64,000 nt of DNA, taken from NCBI GenBank assembly GCA_963706755.1, contig CAVPNH010000001.1, positions 62,001 to 126,000 on the forward strand, written 5' to 3'. The translations under genes were made by a program, and so were the position numbers. Of this stretch, positions 1 through 11,999 are shown in pieces. The stretch is from RPQJ01 sp963706755 (lineage in GTDB: Bacteria > Pseudomonadota > Gammaproteobacteria > Steroidobacterales > Steroidobacteraceae). Each line of letters begins with the position of its first letter. The first letter of the stretch is position 1. Under the pieces are notes generated by a model that did not search any database, had not been told where the DNA came from, and was given only the letters and a program-made list of their open reading frames with translations.

Positions 1-1
1 A

Positions 2-2606
<2,605 letters not shown>

Positions 2607-2617
2607 CCGCGATTCCG

Positions 2618-2623
2618 TATAAT
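2618..2623 (+). promoter_or_regulatory. Candidate -10 hexamer upstream of fmdB
   Basis: A perfect TATAAT lies 32 bases before the fmdB start, just after the inferred clpB stop. I see no good -35 hexamer at 16-18 bases spacing, so this rests on the -10 match and its position. Confidence 0.4.
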
Positions 2624-2654
2624 CGCCCGCTCGCAGGCAACACCCGATCCAGCC

Positions 2655-3089
2655 ATGCCCATCTACGAGTACCAGTGCGAAAAGTGCGGCCATCACCTCG
2701 AGGCGCTGCAGAAGCTTTCCGACAAGCCGCTGCGTGAGTGCCCCGAGTGCGGCCGGCACCGACTGAAGCGACTGATGTCCGCGCCGCTCTTCCGGCTCGC
2801 CGGGAGCGGCTGGTACGAGACCGACTTCAAGTCCGACAAGGAACAGAAGCGCAACCTGGTCGAGAAGGGTGACGCAGCGCCCGCCGCTGCGGAGTCGAAG
2901 GCGGATGGCAAGGTCGCGGCCGCGCCGGCTGCGAAGGCGGAAGCGAAGCCGACGGCGAAGCCCGAGGCCAGGCCTGCAGCCGGTGCTGGTGCGAGCAGTC
3001 GGCGCAGCAGGGTAGCGAAGCCTGCGGCCAAGGCGCCGCCGAAAGCCCAGGCCCGCAAGAAGGCGCCCGCCCGTGCCAGAAAGCGCTGA
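2655..3089 (+). CDS. FmdB-family zinc-ribbon protein
   Basis: Small protein of the FmdB (CxxC_CxxC_SSSS) family, annotated as putative regulatory proteins with no settled biochemical role. The N terminus MPIYEYQC is typical, and two CxxC pairs (C8/C11 and C29/C32) would form a zinc ribbon. After about residue 70 the chain becomes a low-complexity Ala/Lys/Pro tail ending in an Arg/Lys-rich stretch, longer than in minimal family members and probably disordered or nucleic-acid binding. The 3' end overlaps the next gene by 17 bases. The order fmdB-DUF502-aspS is common in gammaproteobacteria and suggests one operon. Confidence 0.9.
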   Translation: MPIYEYQCEKCGHHLEALQKLSDKPLRECPECGRHRLKRLMSAPLFRLAGSGWYETDFKSDKEQKRNLVEKGDAAPAAAESKADGKVAAAPAAKAEAKPTAKPEARPAAGAGASSRRSRVAKPAAKAPPKAQARKKAPARARKR

Positions 3090-3804
3090 AGGCCGCGAAC
3101 CGGTGATCGTGTCCTCGCCCTCCCCGGAGCATGGCGAGCCGGCGCGGCGCCACCCCGTGCGGTCGTTCCGGAACTACCTGATCGGCGGGCTGCTGATCTG
3201 GATCCCGATCATGGTGACGGTCTGGGTCGTGAGATTCGTGGCGCGGATACTCGACCAGTCGCTGGTGCTGCTGCCGCGCGCGTGGCGTCCCGAGACGCTG
3301 GTCGGCAGCTACGTGCCGGGCGTCGGTGTCATCCTCTCGCTGCTGCTGCTCTTCCTGACGGGCGTGCTGGTCAAGAACCTGTTCGGCGGCCGCATCGTCG
3401 CGTGGCTCGAGTCCCAGGTGCGAAGGATTCCGGTGGTCGGGCCCGTGTACAGCGGCGCCAAGACCTTCAGCGAGACCGTGCTCACCGACACGGGCCGGTC
3501 CTTCAAGCAGGTGGTGATGGTGGAGTTCCCCCGCAAGGGAATGTTCAGCATCGGCTTCATCACCTCGTACGAGCTCGAGGAAGCGCAGGCCAAGACCGCG
3601 CAGGAAGTGACCTGCGTGTTCGTCCCGACGACGCCGAACCCGACGACCGGCTTCATCGTCCTGGTGCCCAAGGACGAGGTCGTCATGATGGACATGACGG
3701 TGGACGAGGCGTTCAAGATGCTGCTCACGCTCGGGGTCGTGGTCCCACCCTGGAAGAACAAGCCCATGGACGGTCGTCTTGCGTCGCAGCAGGCCGAACC
3801 GTAA
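3073..3804 (+). CDS. DUF502 family inner-membrane protein
   Basis: A 243-residue DUF502 protein of unknown biochemical function. It has a hydrophilic N terminus, a transmembrane helix at about residues 34-56 (YLIGGLLIWIPIMVTVWVV), a second at about 79-98 (GVILSLLLLFLTGVLV), then a soluble C-terminal half with the family-typical RRIPVVGPVYSGAK and FVPTTPNPTTGF segments. The GTG start at 3073 lies inside the end of fmdB, implying translational coupling. The position between fmdB and aspS is the conserved one. Confidence 0.9.
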   Translation: MPESAEGREPVIVSSPSPEHGEPARRHPVRSFRNYLIGGLLIWIPIMVTVWVVRFVARILDQSLVLLPRAWRPETLVGSYVPGVGVILSLLLLFLTGVLVKNLFGGRIVAWLESQVRRIPVVGPVYSGAKTFSETVLTDTGRSFKQVVMVEFPRKGMFSIGFITSYELEEAQAKTAQEVTCVFVPTTPNPTTGFIVLVPKDEVVMMDMTVDEAFKMLLTLGVVVPPWKNKPMDGRLASQQAEP

Positions 3805-3864
3805 CATCCCGTCCCCCCTCAAAAAAACCGGCCCCTTGGCGTCGGTAGAGCGGCCCCGAAAGTC

Positions 3865-5646
3865 ATGTCAATGCGTACCCACTACTGCGGCGCGGTCAAC
3901 GAGGATCTGGTCGGTTCGACGGTCTCAGTGGCTGGCTGGGTCCACCGCCGTCGCGACCACGGTGGCGTGATCTTCGTTGACCTTCGCGACCGTGCGGGCC
4001 TGCTGCAGGTCGTGTTCGACCCGGACGCCGCAGCCGTGTTCGCCGAAGCCGAGCGCCTGCGCGGCGAGTGGGTCGTCAAGGTCACGGGCCTGGTGCGGCC
4101 GCGCCCGGCCGGTACGGCCAACGCCCACCTCGCCTCGGGCCAGGTCGAACTCCTGGCGCGCGCGATCGAGGTGCTGAACAAGTCGGAGCCCATCCCGTTC
4201 CAGCTCGACGAGGACGTGAAGGAAGAGACTCGGCTCAAGTACCGCTACATCGACCTGCGCCGCGAAGAGATGCAGAAGCGCCTGCGGCTGCGCCACGCGG
4301 TGACCCGTGCCATGCGCGAGTACCTCGACGGCCACGGGTTCATCGACGTCGAGACCCCGATGCTGACCAAGGCGACGCCCGAGGGCGCGCGCGACTACCT
4401 CGTGCCGAGCCGCACGCAGCCTGGCAAGTTCTTCGCGCTGCCGCAGTCGCCGCAGATCTTCAAGCAGCTGCTCATGATGTCGGGCTTCGACCGCTACTAC
4501 CAGATCGTGCGCTGCTTCCGCGACGAGGACCTGCGCGCCGATCGCCAGCCCGAGTTCACCCAGCTAGACGTCGAGACCTCGTTCCTGACGCGCGACGAGA
4601 TCCTGGGCCTGATGGAAGGCCTGGTGCGCGTGCTCTTCGACAAGGTGCTTGGGCAGAAGCTGCCGGATCCCTTCCCGCGCATGAGCTACGCCGAGGCGAT
4701 GCGTCGCTACGCATCCGACAAGCCGGACCTGCGCATTGCGCTCGAGCTCGTGGACGTCGCCGACCTCGTGAAGGACAGCGAGTTCAAGGTGTTCGCGGCG
4801 CCTGCCGCCGACAAGGACGGTCGCGTCGCGGCGCTGCGGGTTCCGGGCGGCGGCGAGAAGCTGTCGCGCAAGCAGATCGACGACTATGCAGCGTTCGTCG
4901 CGCGCTACGGCGCCAAGGGCCTCGCCTACGTCAAGGTGAACGACGCGTCGAAGGGCCGCGAAGGCCTGCAGTCGCCGATCCTCAAGTTCCTGTCGGACGC
5001 GGCGATCGCGGGCCTCATGGATCGCACCGGCGCGCAGACCGGCGATCTCGTGTTCTTCGGCGCGGACAAGGCCAGGGTCGTGAACGACGCAATCGGCGCG
5101 CTGCGCATCAAGGTCGGGCAGGACCTGGGGCTGGTCGAGGCTGGCTGGCGGCCACTCTGGGTCATGGACTTCCCGATGTTCGAGTGGGACCCGGACGGCA
5201 AGCGCTGGGCGGCGATGCATCACCCATTCACTGCGCCCGTCAACGATGACTCGGCCGCGCTCAAGGCCGATCCGGGCAGCGCACTCGCGCGCGCCTACGA
5301 CATGGTTCTGAACGGTTCCGAGATCGGGGGCGGCTCGGTGCGCATCCATCGCAACGACATGCAGTCCACGGTGTTCGAACTGCTCGGCATCGGCGCCGAG
5401 GAAGCGCAGAAGAAGTTCGGCTTCCTGCTCGAAGCGCTCAAGTTCGGGGCGCCGCCGCACGGCGGCATCGCGTTCGGGCTCGACCGCCTCGCGATGCTGA
5501 TGGCGGGCGCCGAATCCATCCGCGACGTGATCGCATTCCCCAAGACGCAGACTGCGACCTGCCCGCTCACCGACGCGCCGACCGAAGTGTCGGAACAGCA
5601 GTTGCGCGAGCTGCACATTCGCGTGCGGCTGCCGGTCAAGGAGTGA
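3865..5646 (+). CDS. aspS: Aspartyl-tRNA synthetase, probably non-discriminating
   Basis: Class II synthetase that charges tRNA-Asp. Length 593 residues, like the bacterial-type enzyme. Seen: an N-terminal OB anticodon-binding domain, motif 2 (CFRDEDLRADRQPEFTQLD), the bacterial GAD insertion domain, and motif 3 (GGIAFGLDRLAMLM). In the OB domain the sequence RRRDHGG has His where discriminating enzymes such as E. coli have Leu; in the non-discriminating Pseudomonas aeruginosa enzyme this position is His. That suggests the enzyme also makes Asp-tRNA-Asn for the amidotransferase route, but GatCAB is not in this window. Its stop overlaps the next start (GTGA). A second ATG two codons downstream (3871) is an alternative start. 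Confidence 0.96.
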   Translation: MSMRTHYCGAVNEDLVGSTVSVAGWVHRRRDHGGVIFVDLRDRAGLLQVVFDPDAAAVFAEAERLRGEWVVKVTGLVRPRPAGTANAHLASGQVELLARAIEVLNKSEPIPFQLDEDVKEETRLKYRYIDLRREEMQKRLRLRHAVTRAMREYLDGHGFIDVETPMLTKATPEGARDYLVPSRTQPGKFFALPQSPQIFKQLLMMSGFDRYYQIVRCFRDEDLRADRQPEFTQLDVETSFLTRDEILGLMEGLVRVLFDKVLGQKLPDPFPRMSYAEAMRRYASDKPDLRIALELVDVADLVKDSEFKVFAAPAADKDGRVAALRVPGGGEKLSRKQIDDYAAFVARYGAKGLAYVKVNDASKGREGLQSPILKFLSDAAIAGLMDRTGAQTGDLVFFGADKARVVNDAIGALRIKVGQDLGLVEAGWRPLWVMDFPMFEWDPDGKRWAAMHHPFTAPVNDDSAALKADPGSALARAYDMVLNGSEIGGGSVRIHRNDMQSTVFELLGIGAEEAQKKFGFLLEALKFGAPPHGGIAFGLDRLAMLMAGAESIRDVIAFPKTQTATCPLTDAPTEVSEQQLRELHIRVRLPVKE

Positions 5647-6326
5647 ACGGTCGCGACTGCGTCGTCCTCGTCCACGGCCTGTGGATGAACGGGTCGGAAT
5701 TCGCGACGCTCAAGCGCCATCTGAAGCGCGAGCACGGCTTCGACGTGCATGTCTTCTCCTACCCGACGCTCTATGGCCACGCGGGCGAGATCTGCGCCGA
5801 GCTCGCGGACTTCGCCACCCGGGTCGCCGACGGCGGTCGCGTGCACTTCGTCGGGCACAGCCTCGGAGGCACATTCGTCTACCGGGTGTTGAACGAGTAC
5901 CCGGGACGCTTCCGCGGGAACGCCGTGCTCCTCGGATCCCCGCTGAGCGGATGCAGGGCGGCGCGAGGCGTGCTGCGCTGGCCGATGCTGCGACCCGTGC
6001 TCGGACCCCACCTGCTCGGGGAAGTCACGGCACCCGTCGAACGTTGCTGGCGCGGCCCGGGCGCGCTGGGCACGATCGCGGGCACGCGTCGCCTCGGCGC
6101 CGGGCAGTTCTTCGCGCACTTCGACGAGCCGAACGACGGCACGGTGGCCGCGAGCGAGACCATCATCCCCGGTCTCGACGACCACCTGGAATTGCCGCGC
6201 AGCCACATGGGCATGCTGTTCGCGAGGGACGTGGCCGCGCAGGTTGCGCACTTCCTGCGCAATGCGAAGTTCAGGCGGAATGAGCGCAGTCATGTCGAGA
6301 GCGCGCTGGGAATAGCTGGAAATTGA
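5643..6326 (+). CDS. Alpha/beta hydrolase (lipase-like)
   Basis: A 227-residue alpha/beta-hydrolase. The oxyanion-hole region is VLVHGLWMNG near the N terminus and the nucleophile elbow is GHSLGG, with Ser at the centre. A likely acid and His lie in the segments DEPNDGTVAASET and LPRSHMG. The substrate cannot be told; esterases or lipases of the DUF676/PGAP1-like type share this pattern. No signal peptide is visible, so it is probably cytoplasmic. The GTG start overlaps the aspS stop by four bases, so it is probably co-translated with aspS. Confidence 0.85.
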   Translation: MNGRDCVVLVHGLWMNGSEFATLKRHLKREHGFDVHVFSYPTLYGHAGEICAELADFATRVADGGRVHFVGHSLGGTFVYRVLNEYPGRFRGNAVLLGSPLSGCRAARGVLRWPMLRPVLGPHLLGEVTAPVERCWRGPGALGTIAGTRRLGAGQFFAHFDEPNDGTVAASETIIPGLDDHLELPRSHMGMLFARDVAAQVAHFLRNAKFRRNERSHVESALGIAGN

Positions 6327-6397
6327 TTCGGCCCCGCGGTCCGAGAGAATCGGGGTTCGTGGACGGAGCGGGCCAGGAGCGGATGCCCTCGGCAAAC

Positions 6398-6426
6398 AAG
6401 AAGCCCGTCACGAGGACGGGCTTCTT
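6398..6426 (-). terminator. Intrinsic terminator of the small gene at 6466-6846
   Basis: Perfect 12-bp stem (AAGAAGCCCGTC / GACGGGCTTCTT) with a 5-base loop. Read on the minus strand it is followed by a T-rich run (TTGTTTG), so it mainly serves the minus-strand gene. It may also stop forward transcription from the aspS operon. Confidence 0.8.
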
Positions 6427-6465
6427 GCGGCATTCAGCGAGTCGCTTCTACCTTGTGTCGTCGGC

Positions 6466-6846
6466 TCATGCCCACTCGGACAGAGTTCCCTTGTAGGTAC
6501 GTCCGGCCAGGCTGACAACTCCGTCGGACAGGTAAGTGGCGCCCGTGGACGTCCGCAACATTCCTCGCACTCTCCACTTGTGCTTGCCGCTCCTCTCCCA
6601 GAAGCCTTCGCTCACTCCGAAGGTCTCGTCGCCGCTGTCCAGGTACGCGCTGCCAACCCAACTGCTTCTGCCGCTCTCCGCTCCTGGCGCGTCGACGAAG
6701 AACGACAGCGTGCCGATCACTGTGCCGATTCCGGTCGCCGTTCCCTCAAAGTTGATGCTGTTTACGCCCCCGCCGCCGGGTGTCACCGCGCACGTCACGC
6801 CGGTGGATTTGAATGAGAACCCTGCCGTCTTCTTCGCGGTAGCCAT
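6466..6846 (-). CDS. Hypothetical protein, beta-rich, unknown function
   Basis: I do not recognise this 126-residue protein. It is rich in Gly, Ser and Thr with alternating hydrophobic residues (for example GTVIGTLSFFVDAP and ATYLSDGVVSLAG), suggesting a small beta sandwich or barrel. There is no clear signal peptide and no cysteine pair. I chose the ATG at 6846 because AGGGG lies eight bases upstream. An in-frame GTG 12 codons earlier (6882) would add a short Lys-containing N terminus. It stands alone on the minus strand with its own terminator, divergent from the TPR gene. Confidence 0.6.
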   Translation of the reverse strand: MATAKKTAGFSFKSTGVTCAVTPGGGGVNSINFEGTATGIGTVIGTLSFFVDAPGAESGRSSWVGSAYLDSGDETFGVSEGFWERSGKHKWRVRGMLRTSTGATYLSDGVVSLAGRTYKGTLSEWA

Positions 6847-7058
6847 GGTTGTCGCCCCTATGATGTTTTTTTGGCTCTTCACGGCCCGGCGACCATCGGC
6901 GTCCTTCGTGGTCTATCAGCGGAGGGCGACCGGCAGTCAGCCGGGTGTCGTGGCTGTGAGCTCCCACCGCGTGGTTCCGTGAATTGGGAGAAATACCTAG
7001 CGAACCGCGCCCTCCAACCAGCAATCCCGTTACACTCCGGCCCGGAGGGAGCACCGAA

Positions 7059-9278
7059 GTGACGGGCGCGCCGATAGAGCGTGTAGGCGAGGGCGCCTTG
7101 GCAAAGTTGCGCCGCCGCAAGGTGGTGCAGTGGGGCGTGGCTTTTGCCGCTGCTGCCTGGACGCTGCTGCAGGTCATCGAATACCTCACCGAGACCTACG
7201 CCTGGCCCCCGCAGATCCGTCAGGTCGCAACGCTGGTACTGGCGCTGGGTCTGCCCATCGTGCTCATCATCGCCTGGTATCACGGCGATCGCGGCGAGCA
7301 GCGCGTCAGTGGGGCCGAACTGACCATCATCATTCTGCTGCTGCTCCTCGGCGGTGGCCTGCTCTGGCACTACGAGCGGCCGGGCAAGAAGTCCGCTGCG
7401 CCGCCAGGCAGCGTAGCGGTACCAGCGCCAGCTCCAATGAAGCCCGTGGCGACGCCAGCGATCGCTGATCCACGTCCCTCCATCGCCGTCCTGCCGTTCG
7501 AGAATCGTAGCGACCAGAGCAAGGACGCGTTCTTCGTCGACGGCATCCACGACGACATCCTGACTCAGCTGACCAAGGTGAGCGCGATGAGAGTCATCGC
7601 CCGGACCTCAGTCGAGCAGTTCCGCGACACCAGGCTTACGACCCGCGAAATTGGCGAAAAGCTCGGCGTCGGCAAGATCCTCGAAGGCGGGGTCCAGCGC
7701 GCCGGCAACCGCGTGCGCATCACCGTCCAGCTCATCGACGCCACGACGGACGCACACCTGTGGGCTGAGAGCTACGACCGTGAGCTCACCGCCACGAACA
7801 TCTTCGCCATCCAGAGCGAAGTGGCTGCGGCCATCGCTGTTGCCCTCAAGACCACGTTGACCGCAGGCGAGCAAGCGAGAGTCAACGCAGTACCCACCCA
7901 GAACCTGGAGGCCTGGGAGGCCTACCAGCACGGCAAACAGCGCATGGCCAGGCGCACCAGCGCCGCGCTTGCAGACTCGGTGGAGTACTTTGAGAAAGCT
8001 GTTGGCGCGGATCCCCGTTTCGCACTTGCCTATGTTGGACTGGCCGACGCGCTGCTCATCCAGTTCTACAACGGTTACGCACCCCGAGCGGCCTGCCTCG
8101 CCCGGGCAGAAGCGGCCATTGGCAAGGCACTTGCGCTCGACCCGAACCTCGCCGAGGCGCACACGTCCCTGGCAAAGTTGTTCGAGCATCGGGAAGACAC
8201 TGAGCTTGCCGAGGTTGAGTACCGAAAGGCCATCGAGCTCAATCCAAATTACGCGACCGCGCACCACTGGTACGCGCTCATGCTTGCCTTTCAGGGCCGT
8301 TTCAGCGAGGCGTTGCAGGAAGCAGAGAAGGCGGAGGCCCTCGACCCGCTTTCGGCCATCATCAACAACATGGTGGCGATCGCCCTGGACGGTGAAGGGC
8401 GTTTCGAGGAAGCGCTCGCCGGTTACCGGAAAGCCATTCAGAACGACCCCGCGATGCCGGTGCTCTACGGGAATGTCGGAGCCCTGTACGCGTACGCCTA
8501 TGGTCGGTTCGATGAAGCTGTCCTGTGGGACGAGAAGGCAAGCGAGCTCGATCCGGACGACGCTAATTCCCTTGCCGGTCCGGGCTGGGACTACCTCGAC
8601 CTGGGTGACGATGCGCGGGCAGAACTGTGGCTCAAGCGTGCGATTCAGCGCGGTGCCGAGAGCGTCTTCGCGAACGACGCCATGGCATTCTGGCATCTCT
8701 ACCGGGGCGAGCAGGCTGAAGCGCTGACTTTTGCACGCCGGTCGTTCGCGGTCGATCCGCGCCGGGGTGGGGCTCTTACGCTCTTGCGCGACGCCGACCT
8801 GGCCGCAGGTAACTGGCCAGCGGCTCGGGCGCGCCATGCGAAGGCCTTTCCGGAACTTCTGGCCGATGAACCACCATCGGTCAGTGGACTGAATTACCGG
8901 GCGGCCGTCGACCTCGCCGTCGTCCTGCAGAAGACCGGCGAGCGCGCTCGCGCCAACCAGCTGCTGGATCGCAGCGAGCAGTTCATCCGCAGGATTCCAC
9001 GCATGGGAACGCACGGGTACGGGATTACGGACGTCGAGATCTACGCGTTGCGCGGGCAGCGGCGCGAAGCGCTGACGGCCCTGCGTCAGGCTGAGAAGGC
9101 CGGCTGGCGCAGCCCGTGGCGCTACTACCGCGACTTCGACCCCGCGCTCGCCTCGATCCGCGACGATCCAGAATTCAAGGCCGTCTTCGCCGACATCGAG
9201 CGCGACATGGCGGGCCAGCGAGCCAGGCTGGCCGCACGCCCCAGGAACGAACCGCTCGATCTCGTGCCGGCTCGCTGA
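7059..9278 (+). CDS. Membrane-anchored TolB-like/TPR repeat protein
   Basis: A 739-residue protein. A GTG start at 7059 is preceded by GGAGGG nine bases upstream; an upstream in-frame TTG (6984) has no such site. Order: short cytoplasmic N terminus; three hydrophobic segments (about residues 20-40, 57-75 and 88-104); a Pro/Ala linker; a TolB/FlgO-like domain beginning SIAVLPFENRS near residue 140; then a long series of TPRs to the C terminus. Proteins of this build are often annotated as adenylate-cyclase-like or CadC-like TPR proteins, but no cyclase or DNA-binding domain is visible here. A scaffold or sensory role is inference. Confidence 0.85.
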   Translation: MTGAPIERVGEGALAKLRRRKVVQWGVAFAAAAWTLLQVIEYLTETYAWPPQIRQVATLVLALGLPIVLIIAWYHGDRGEQRVSGAELTIIILLLLLGGGLLWHYERPGKKSAAPPGSVAVPAPAPMKPVATPAIADPRPSIAVLPFENRSDQSKDAFFVDGIHDDILTQLTKVSAMRVIARTSVEQFRDTRLTTREIGEKLGVGKILEGGVQRAGNRVRITVQLIDATTDAHLWAESYDRELTATNIFAIQSEVAAAIAVALKTTLTAGEQARVNAVPTQNLEAWEAYQHGKQRMARRTSAALADSVEYFEKAVGADPRFALAYVGLADALLIQFYNGYAPRAACLARAEAAIGKALALDPNLAEAHTSLAKLFEHREDTELAEVEYRKAIELNPNYATAHHWYALMLAFQGRFSEALQEAEKAEALDPLSAIINNMVAIALDGEGRFEEALAGYRKAIQNDPAMPVLYGNVGALYAYAYGRFDEAVLWDEKASELDPDDANSLAGPGWDYLDLGDDARAELWLKRAIQRGAESVFANDAMAFWHLYRGEQAEALTFARRSFAVDPRRGGALTLLRDADLAAGNWPAARARHAKAFPELLADEPPSVSGLNYRAAVDLAVVLQKTGERARANQLLDRSEQFIRRIPRMGTHGYGITDVEIYALRGQRREALTALRQAEKAGWRSPWRYYRDFDPALASIRDDPEFKAVFADIERDMAGQRARLAARPRNEPLDLVPAR

Positions 9279-9298
9279 GTCGTTCGAAGGGCGGGCAG

Positions 9299-11875
9299 TC
9301 ACTGGCGGCTGCGCAAGGTCTCCTTCAGCCTGAAGAGCAGCGCAAGCGCCTCGCGCGGGCTCAGCGTGTCCGGGTCGATCTCGTCCAGTTCTGCGAGCGC
9401 CGCGGCCTCTGCGGGGTCCACGGGTGGCGGCAGGTCGAGTTCCTGCTGGGGCGCGGGCGGGCGCGCCGCGTGGTCGCGACGCTCGAGTTCATGGAGGAAT
9501 CGGCGGGCCTCGCCGACGACCGTCTGCGGCACACCGGCGAGCCGCGCAACCTGCAGGCCGAAGCTCTGGTTCGCCGGGCCTTCCCTGACCGCGTGCAGGA
9601 ACACGAGCGTGTCGCCGTGCTCGGTCGCGTCGAGGTGCACGTTGGCGCAGGCGGGCAGTTCCTCGGCGAGCGCCGTAAGTTCGAAATAATGCGTGGCGAA
9701 GAGCGTGTAGGCGCCGATCTCGCGCCCGATGTGCCGCGCGCAGGCCCAGGCGAGCGACAGCCCGTCGTAGGTGCTCGTTCCGCGGCCGATCTCGTCCATG
9801 AGCACCAGGCTGTCGCGCGTCGCGTTGTTCAGGATGTTCGCGGCCTCGGTCATCTCCACCATGAACGTCGAGCGCCCGCCCGCGAGGTCGTCGGCGGCGC
9901 CAATGCGGGTGAAGATGCGGTCCACCGGACCGATCGCGGCGGAGTCCGCCGGCACGTAACTGCCGATGCCCGCGAGGATCGCGATCAGCGCCGACTGGCG
10001 CATGTACGTGGACTTGCCGCCCATGTTGGGCCCGGTGACGATGAGCATGCGCCGCCCCTCGTGCAGCGAAAGGTCGTTCGGCACGAACGGGCCGTCGATG
10101 TGCTGCTCGACCACCATGTGCCGGCCGCCCCGGATGTCGATCCGCGACTCGTCGCAGAGCTGCGGTTTCACGAACCTGAGCGCGATTGCCCGTTCGGCCA
10201 GGTTCGCCAGTACGTCGAGCGAGGCGAGCGCGGCGGCGGTCGCCTGCAGCGCCGGCAGGCGCTCGATCAGGCGGTCGAGCAGGCCCTCGTAGAGCTCACG
10301 CTCGCGGGCGAGCGATCGGTCGCGCGCGCCGAGCACGCGGTCCTCGAAGGTCTTCAACTCGTTGGTGATGTAGCGTTCGGCGTTCTTGACCGTCTGCCGG
10401 CGCACCCAGTCGGCCGGCACCTGGTCGGCCTGGCTGCGGCTCACCTCGATGTAGTAGCCCTGTACGCGGTTGTAGCCGAAGCGCAGGTTCGCGAATCCCG
10501 TGCGCTCGCGCTCGCGGGCCTCGAGCTCGAGCAACGCTTCGTCGCTGTGCTCGGCGATGCGGCGCAGCTCGTCGAGGTCCGCGTCGTAGCCGGGCGCGAT
10601 GACGCCGCCGTCGCGCAGCAACGCGGCGGGCGTCGGCAGGAGCGCGCGAGTGAGCAGTCCGTGCGCCTCGGGATGCGAACCCGCCTGGCCGGAAAGCCGC
10701 GCGAGCAGCGGCGAGTCGATGCCGGCCAGGAACTGCTGCAGCTCCGGCAGGCAACCGAGCGCGTCGCGCAGTCCGGCGAGGTCGCGCGGACGCGCCGAGC
10801 GCAGTGCTATCCGCGCCAGGATGCGCTCGATGTCGCCGACCCGGCGCAGCAGTGTGTGAACGGCCTCGTGCAGTCCCGTATCGAGGAAGGCTTCGATGGC
10901 CTGCAGCCGTTCCTCGCGTGGCGCGCGCGGCCGCAGCGGCCGCTGCACCCAGCGCCGCAGCTCGCGCCCACCCATCGCCGTTGCCGTGCGGTCGAGCACG
11001 TCGACCAGCGTGCTGTCCGCCCGGCCCGAGAGGCTGGCGTCGAGTTCGAGATTGCGCCGCGTGGCTGCATCGAGCAGCAGTGCCTCGTCGCGCTCCTCGC
11101 AGCGGATGCCGCGCAGGTGCGGCAGCGCGGATTTCTGCGTGTCGCGCACGTATTGCAGCAGGCATCCGGCCGCGCCGATCGCGAGTGGACGGCCGGCGAG
11201 GCCGAAGCCCGCGAGGTCGCGCGTTCCGAACTGCTCGCAGAGCTGCCGCTCGGCGCTCGCGGCCTCGAAGTGCCAGGGCGGCCGCGAGCGCACGCAGGCC
11301 ACGGCGCCGGTGGGCGCGCGCGAGGCCGCATCCTCGGACACCAGCAGTTCCGCGGGCCGCAGCCGCTCGAGTTCAGCGGCCAGCGCCTCGGCGCCAGTCG
11401 CCTCGAGCGCATGGAAGCGCCCGCTCGAGAGCTCGAGCCACGCGAGCCCGAATCGCTCGGGGGTGGTGCTGAGCGACGCGAGCAGCGTGTCGCGACGCTC
11501 CTCGAGCAGCGCATCGTCGGTCACGGTGCCGGGGGTGACGACGCGCACCACGCGCCGCTCCACGGGGCCCTTGGACTTGGCCGGGTCGCCGAACTGCTCG
11601 CAGATAGCGACCGACTCGCCGCGCCTCACGGCACGCGCGAGATAGGTGTCGAGTGTCTGCACGGGCACGCCGGCCATCGGGATCGGCTCGCCGCCCGACT
11701 GGCCGCGGGCGGTCAGCGTGATGTCGAGGACGCGCGCGGCGCGGCGCGCATCCTCGAAGAAGAGCTCGTAGAAATCGCCCATCCGGTAGAAGAGCAGCAC
11801 GTCGGGGTACTGCGCCTTGATGCGCAGGTACTGCTGCATTACCGGAGTATGGGCGGACAGGTCGGGCGTACTCAT
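9299..11875 (-). CDS. mutS: DNA mismatch repair protein MutS
   Basis: MutS recognises mismatches and recruits MutL. 858 residues, full length for the family. The N-terminal mismatch-reading motif FYELF lies at about residues 35-39 (the family Phe-x-Glu), with connector, lever and clamp regions following. The ABC-type ATPase has Walker A GPNMGGKST at about residue 614, then LVLMDEIGRGTST and the helix-turn-helix dimer region. The frame is intact. It lies downstream of a terminator for the neighbouring secreted-protein genes, so it is probably transcribed separately. Confidence 0.97.
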   Translation of the reverse strand: MSTPDLSAHTPVMQQYLRIKAQYPDVLLFYRMGDFYELFFEDARRAARVLDITLTARGQSGGEPIPMAGVPVQTLDTYLARAVRRGESVAICEQFGDPAKSKGPVERRVVRVVTPGTVTDDALLEERRDTLLASLSTTPERFGLAWLELSSGRFHALEATGAEALAAELERLRPAELLVSEDAASRAPTGAVACVRSRPPWHFEAASAERQLCEQFGTRDLAGFGLAGRPLAIGAAGCLLQYVRDTQKSALPHLRGIRCEERDEALLLDAATRRNLELDASLSGRADSTLVDVLDRTATAMGGRELRRWVQRPLRPRAPREERLQAIEAFLDTGLHEAVHTLLRRVGDIERILARIALRSARPRDLAGLRDALGCLPELQQFLAGIDSPLLARLSGQAGSHPEAHGLLTRALLPTPAALLRDGGVIAPGYDADLDELRRIAEHSDEALLELEARERERTGFANLRFGYNRVQGYYIEVSRSQADQVPADWVRRQTVKNAERYITNELKTFEDRVLGARDRSLARERELYEGLLDRLIERLPALQATAAALASLDVLANLAERAIALRFVKPQLCDESRIDIRGGRHMVVEQHIDGPFVPNDLSLHEGRRMLIVTGPNMGGKSTYMRQSALIAILAGIGSYVPADSAAIGPVDRIFTRIGAADDLAGGRSTFMVEMTEAANILNNATRDSLVLMDEIGRGTSTYDGLSLAWACARHIGREIGAYTLFATHYFELTALAEELPACANVHLDATEHGDTLVFLHAVREGPANQSFGLQVARLAGVPQTVVGEARRFLHELERRDHAARPPAPQQELDLPPPVDPAEAAALAELDEIDPDTLSPREALALLFRLKETLRSRQ

Positions 11876-11895
11876 CGGACCGCCAATGTTACGCG

Positions 11896-11929
11896 AAAGA
11901 AAACGCCAGCCTCCTTGCGAAGGCTGGCG
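11896..11929 (-). terminator. Intrinsic terminator after the DUF4136 gene
   Basis: Nine-base-pair stem (CGCCAGCCT / AGGCTGGCG) with an eight-base loop. On the minus strand it is followed by TTTTCTTT. It separates the 12000-13612 genes from mutS. Confidence 0.8.
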
Positions 11930-11999
11930 CCGGTTTCAACTGTGCGACTCCCGCGCCGTCCGCGGCCGGATCGAGGCCGCGGCAGGCCGGAGGTGGCTG

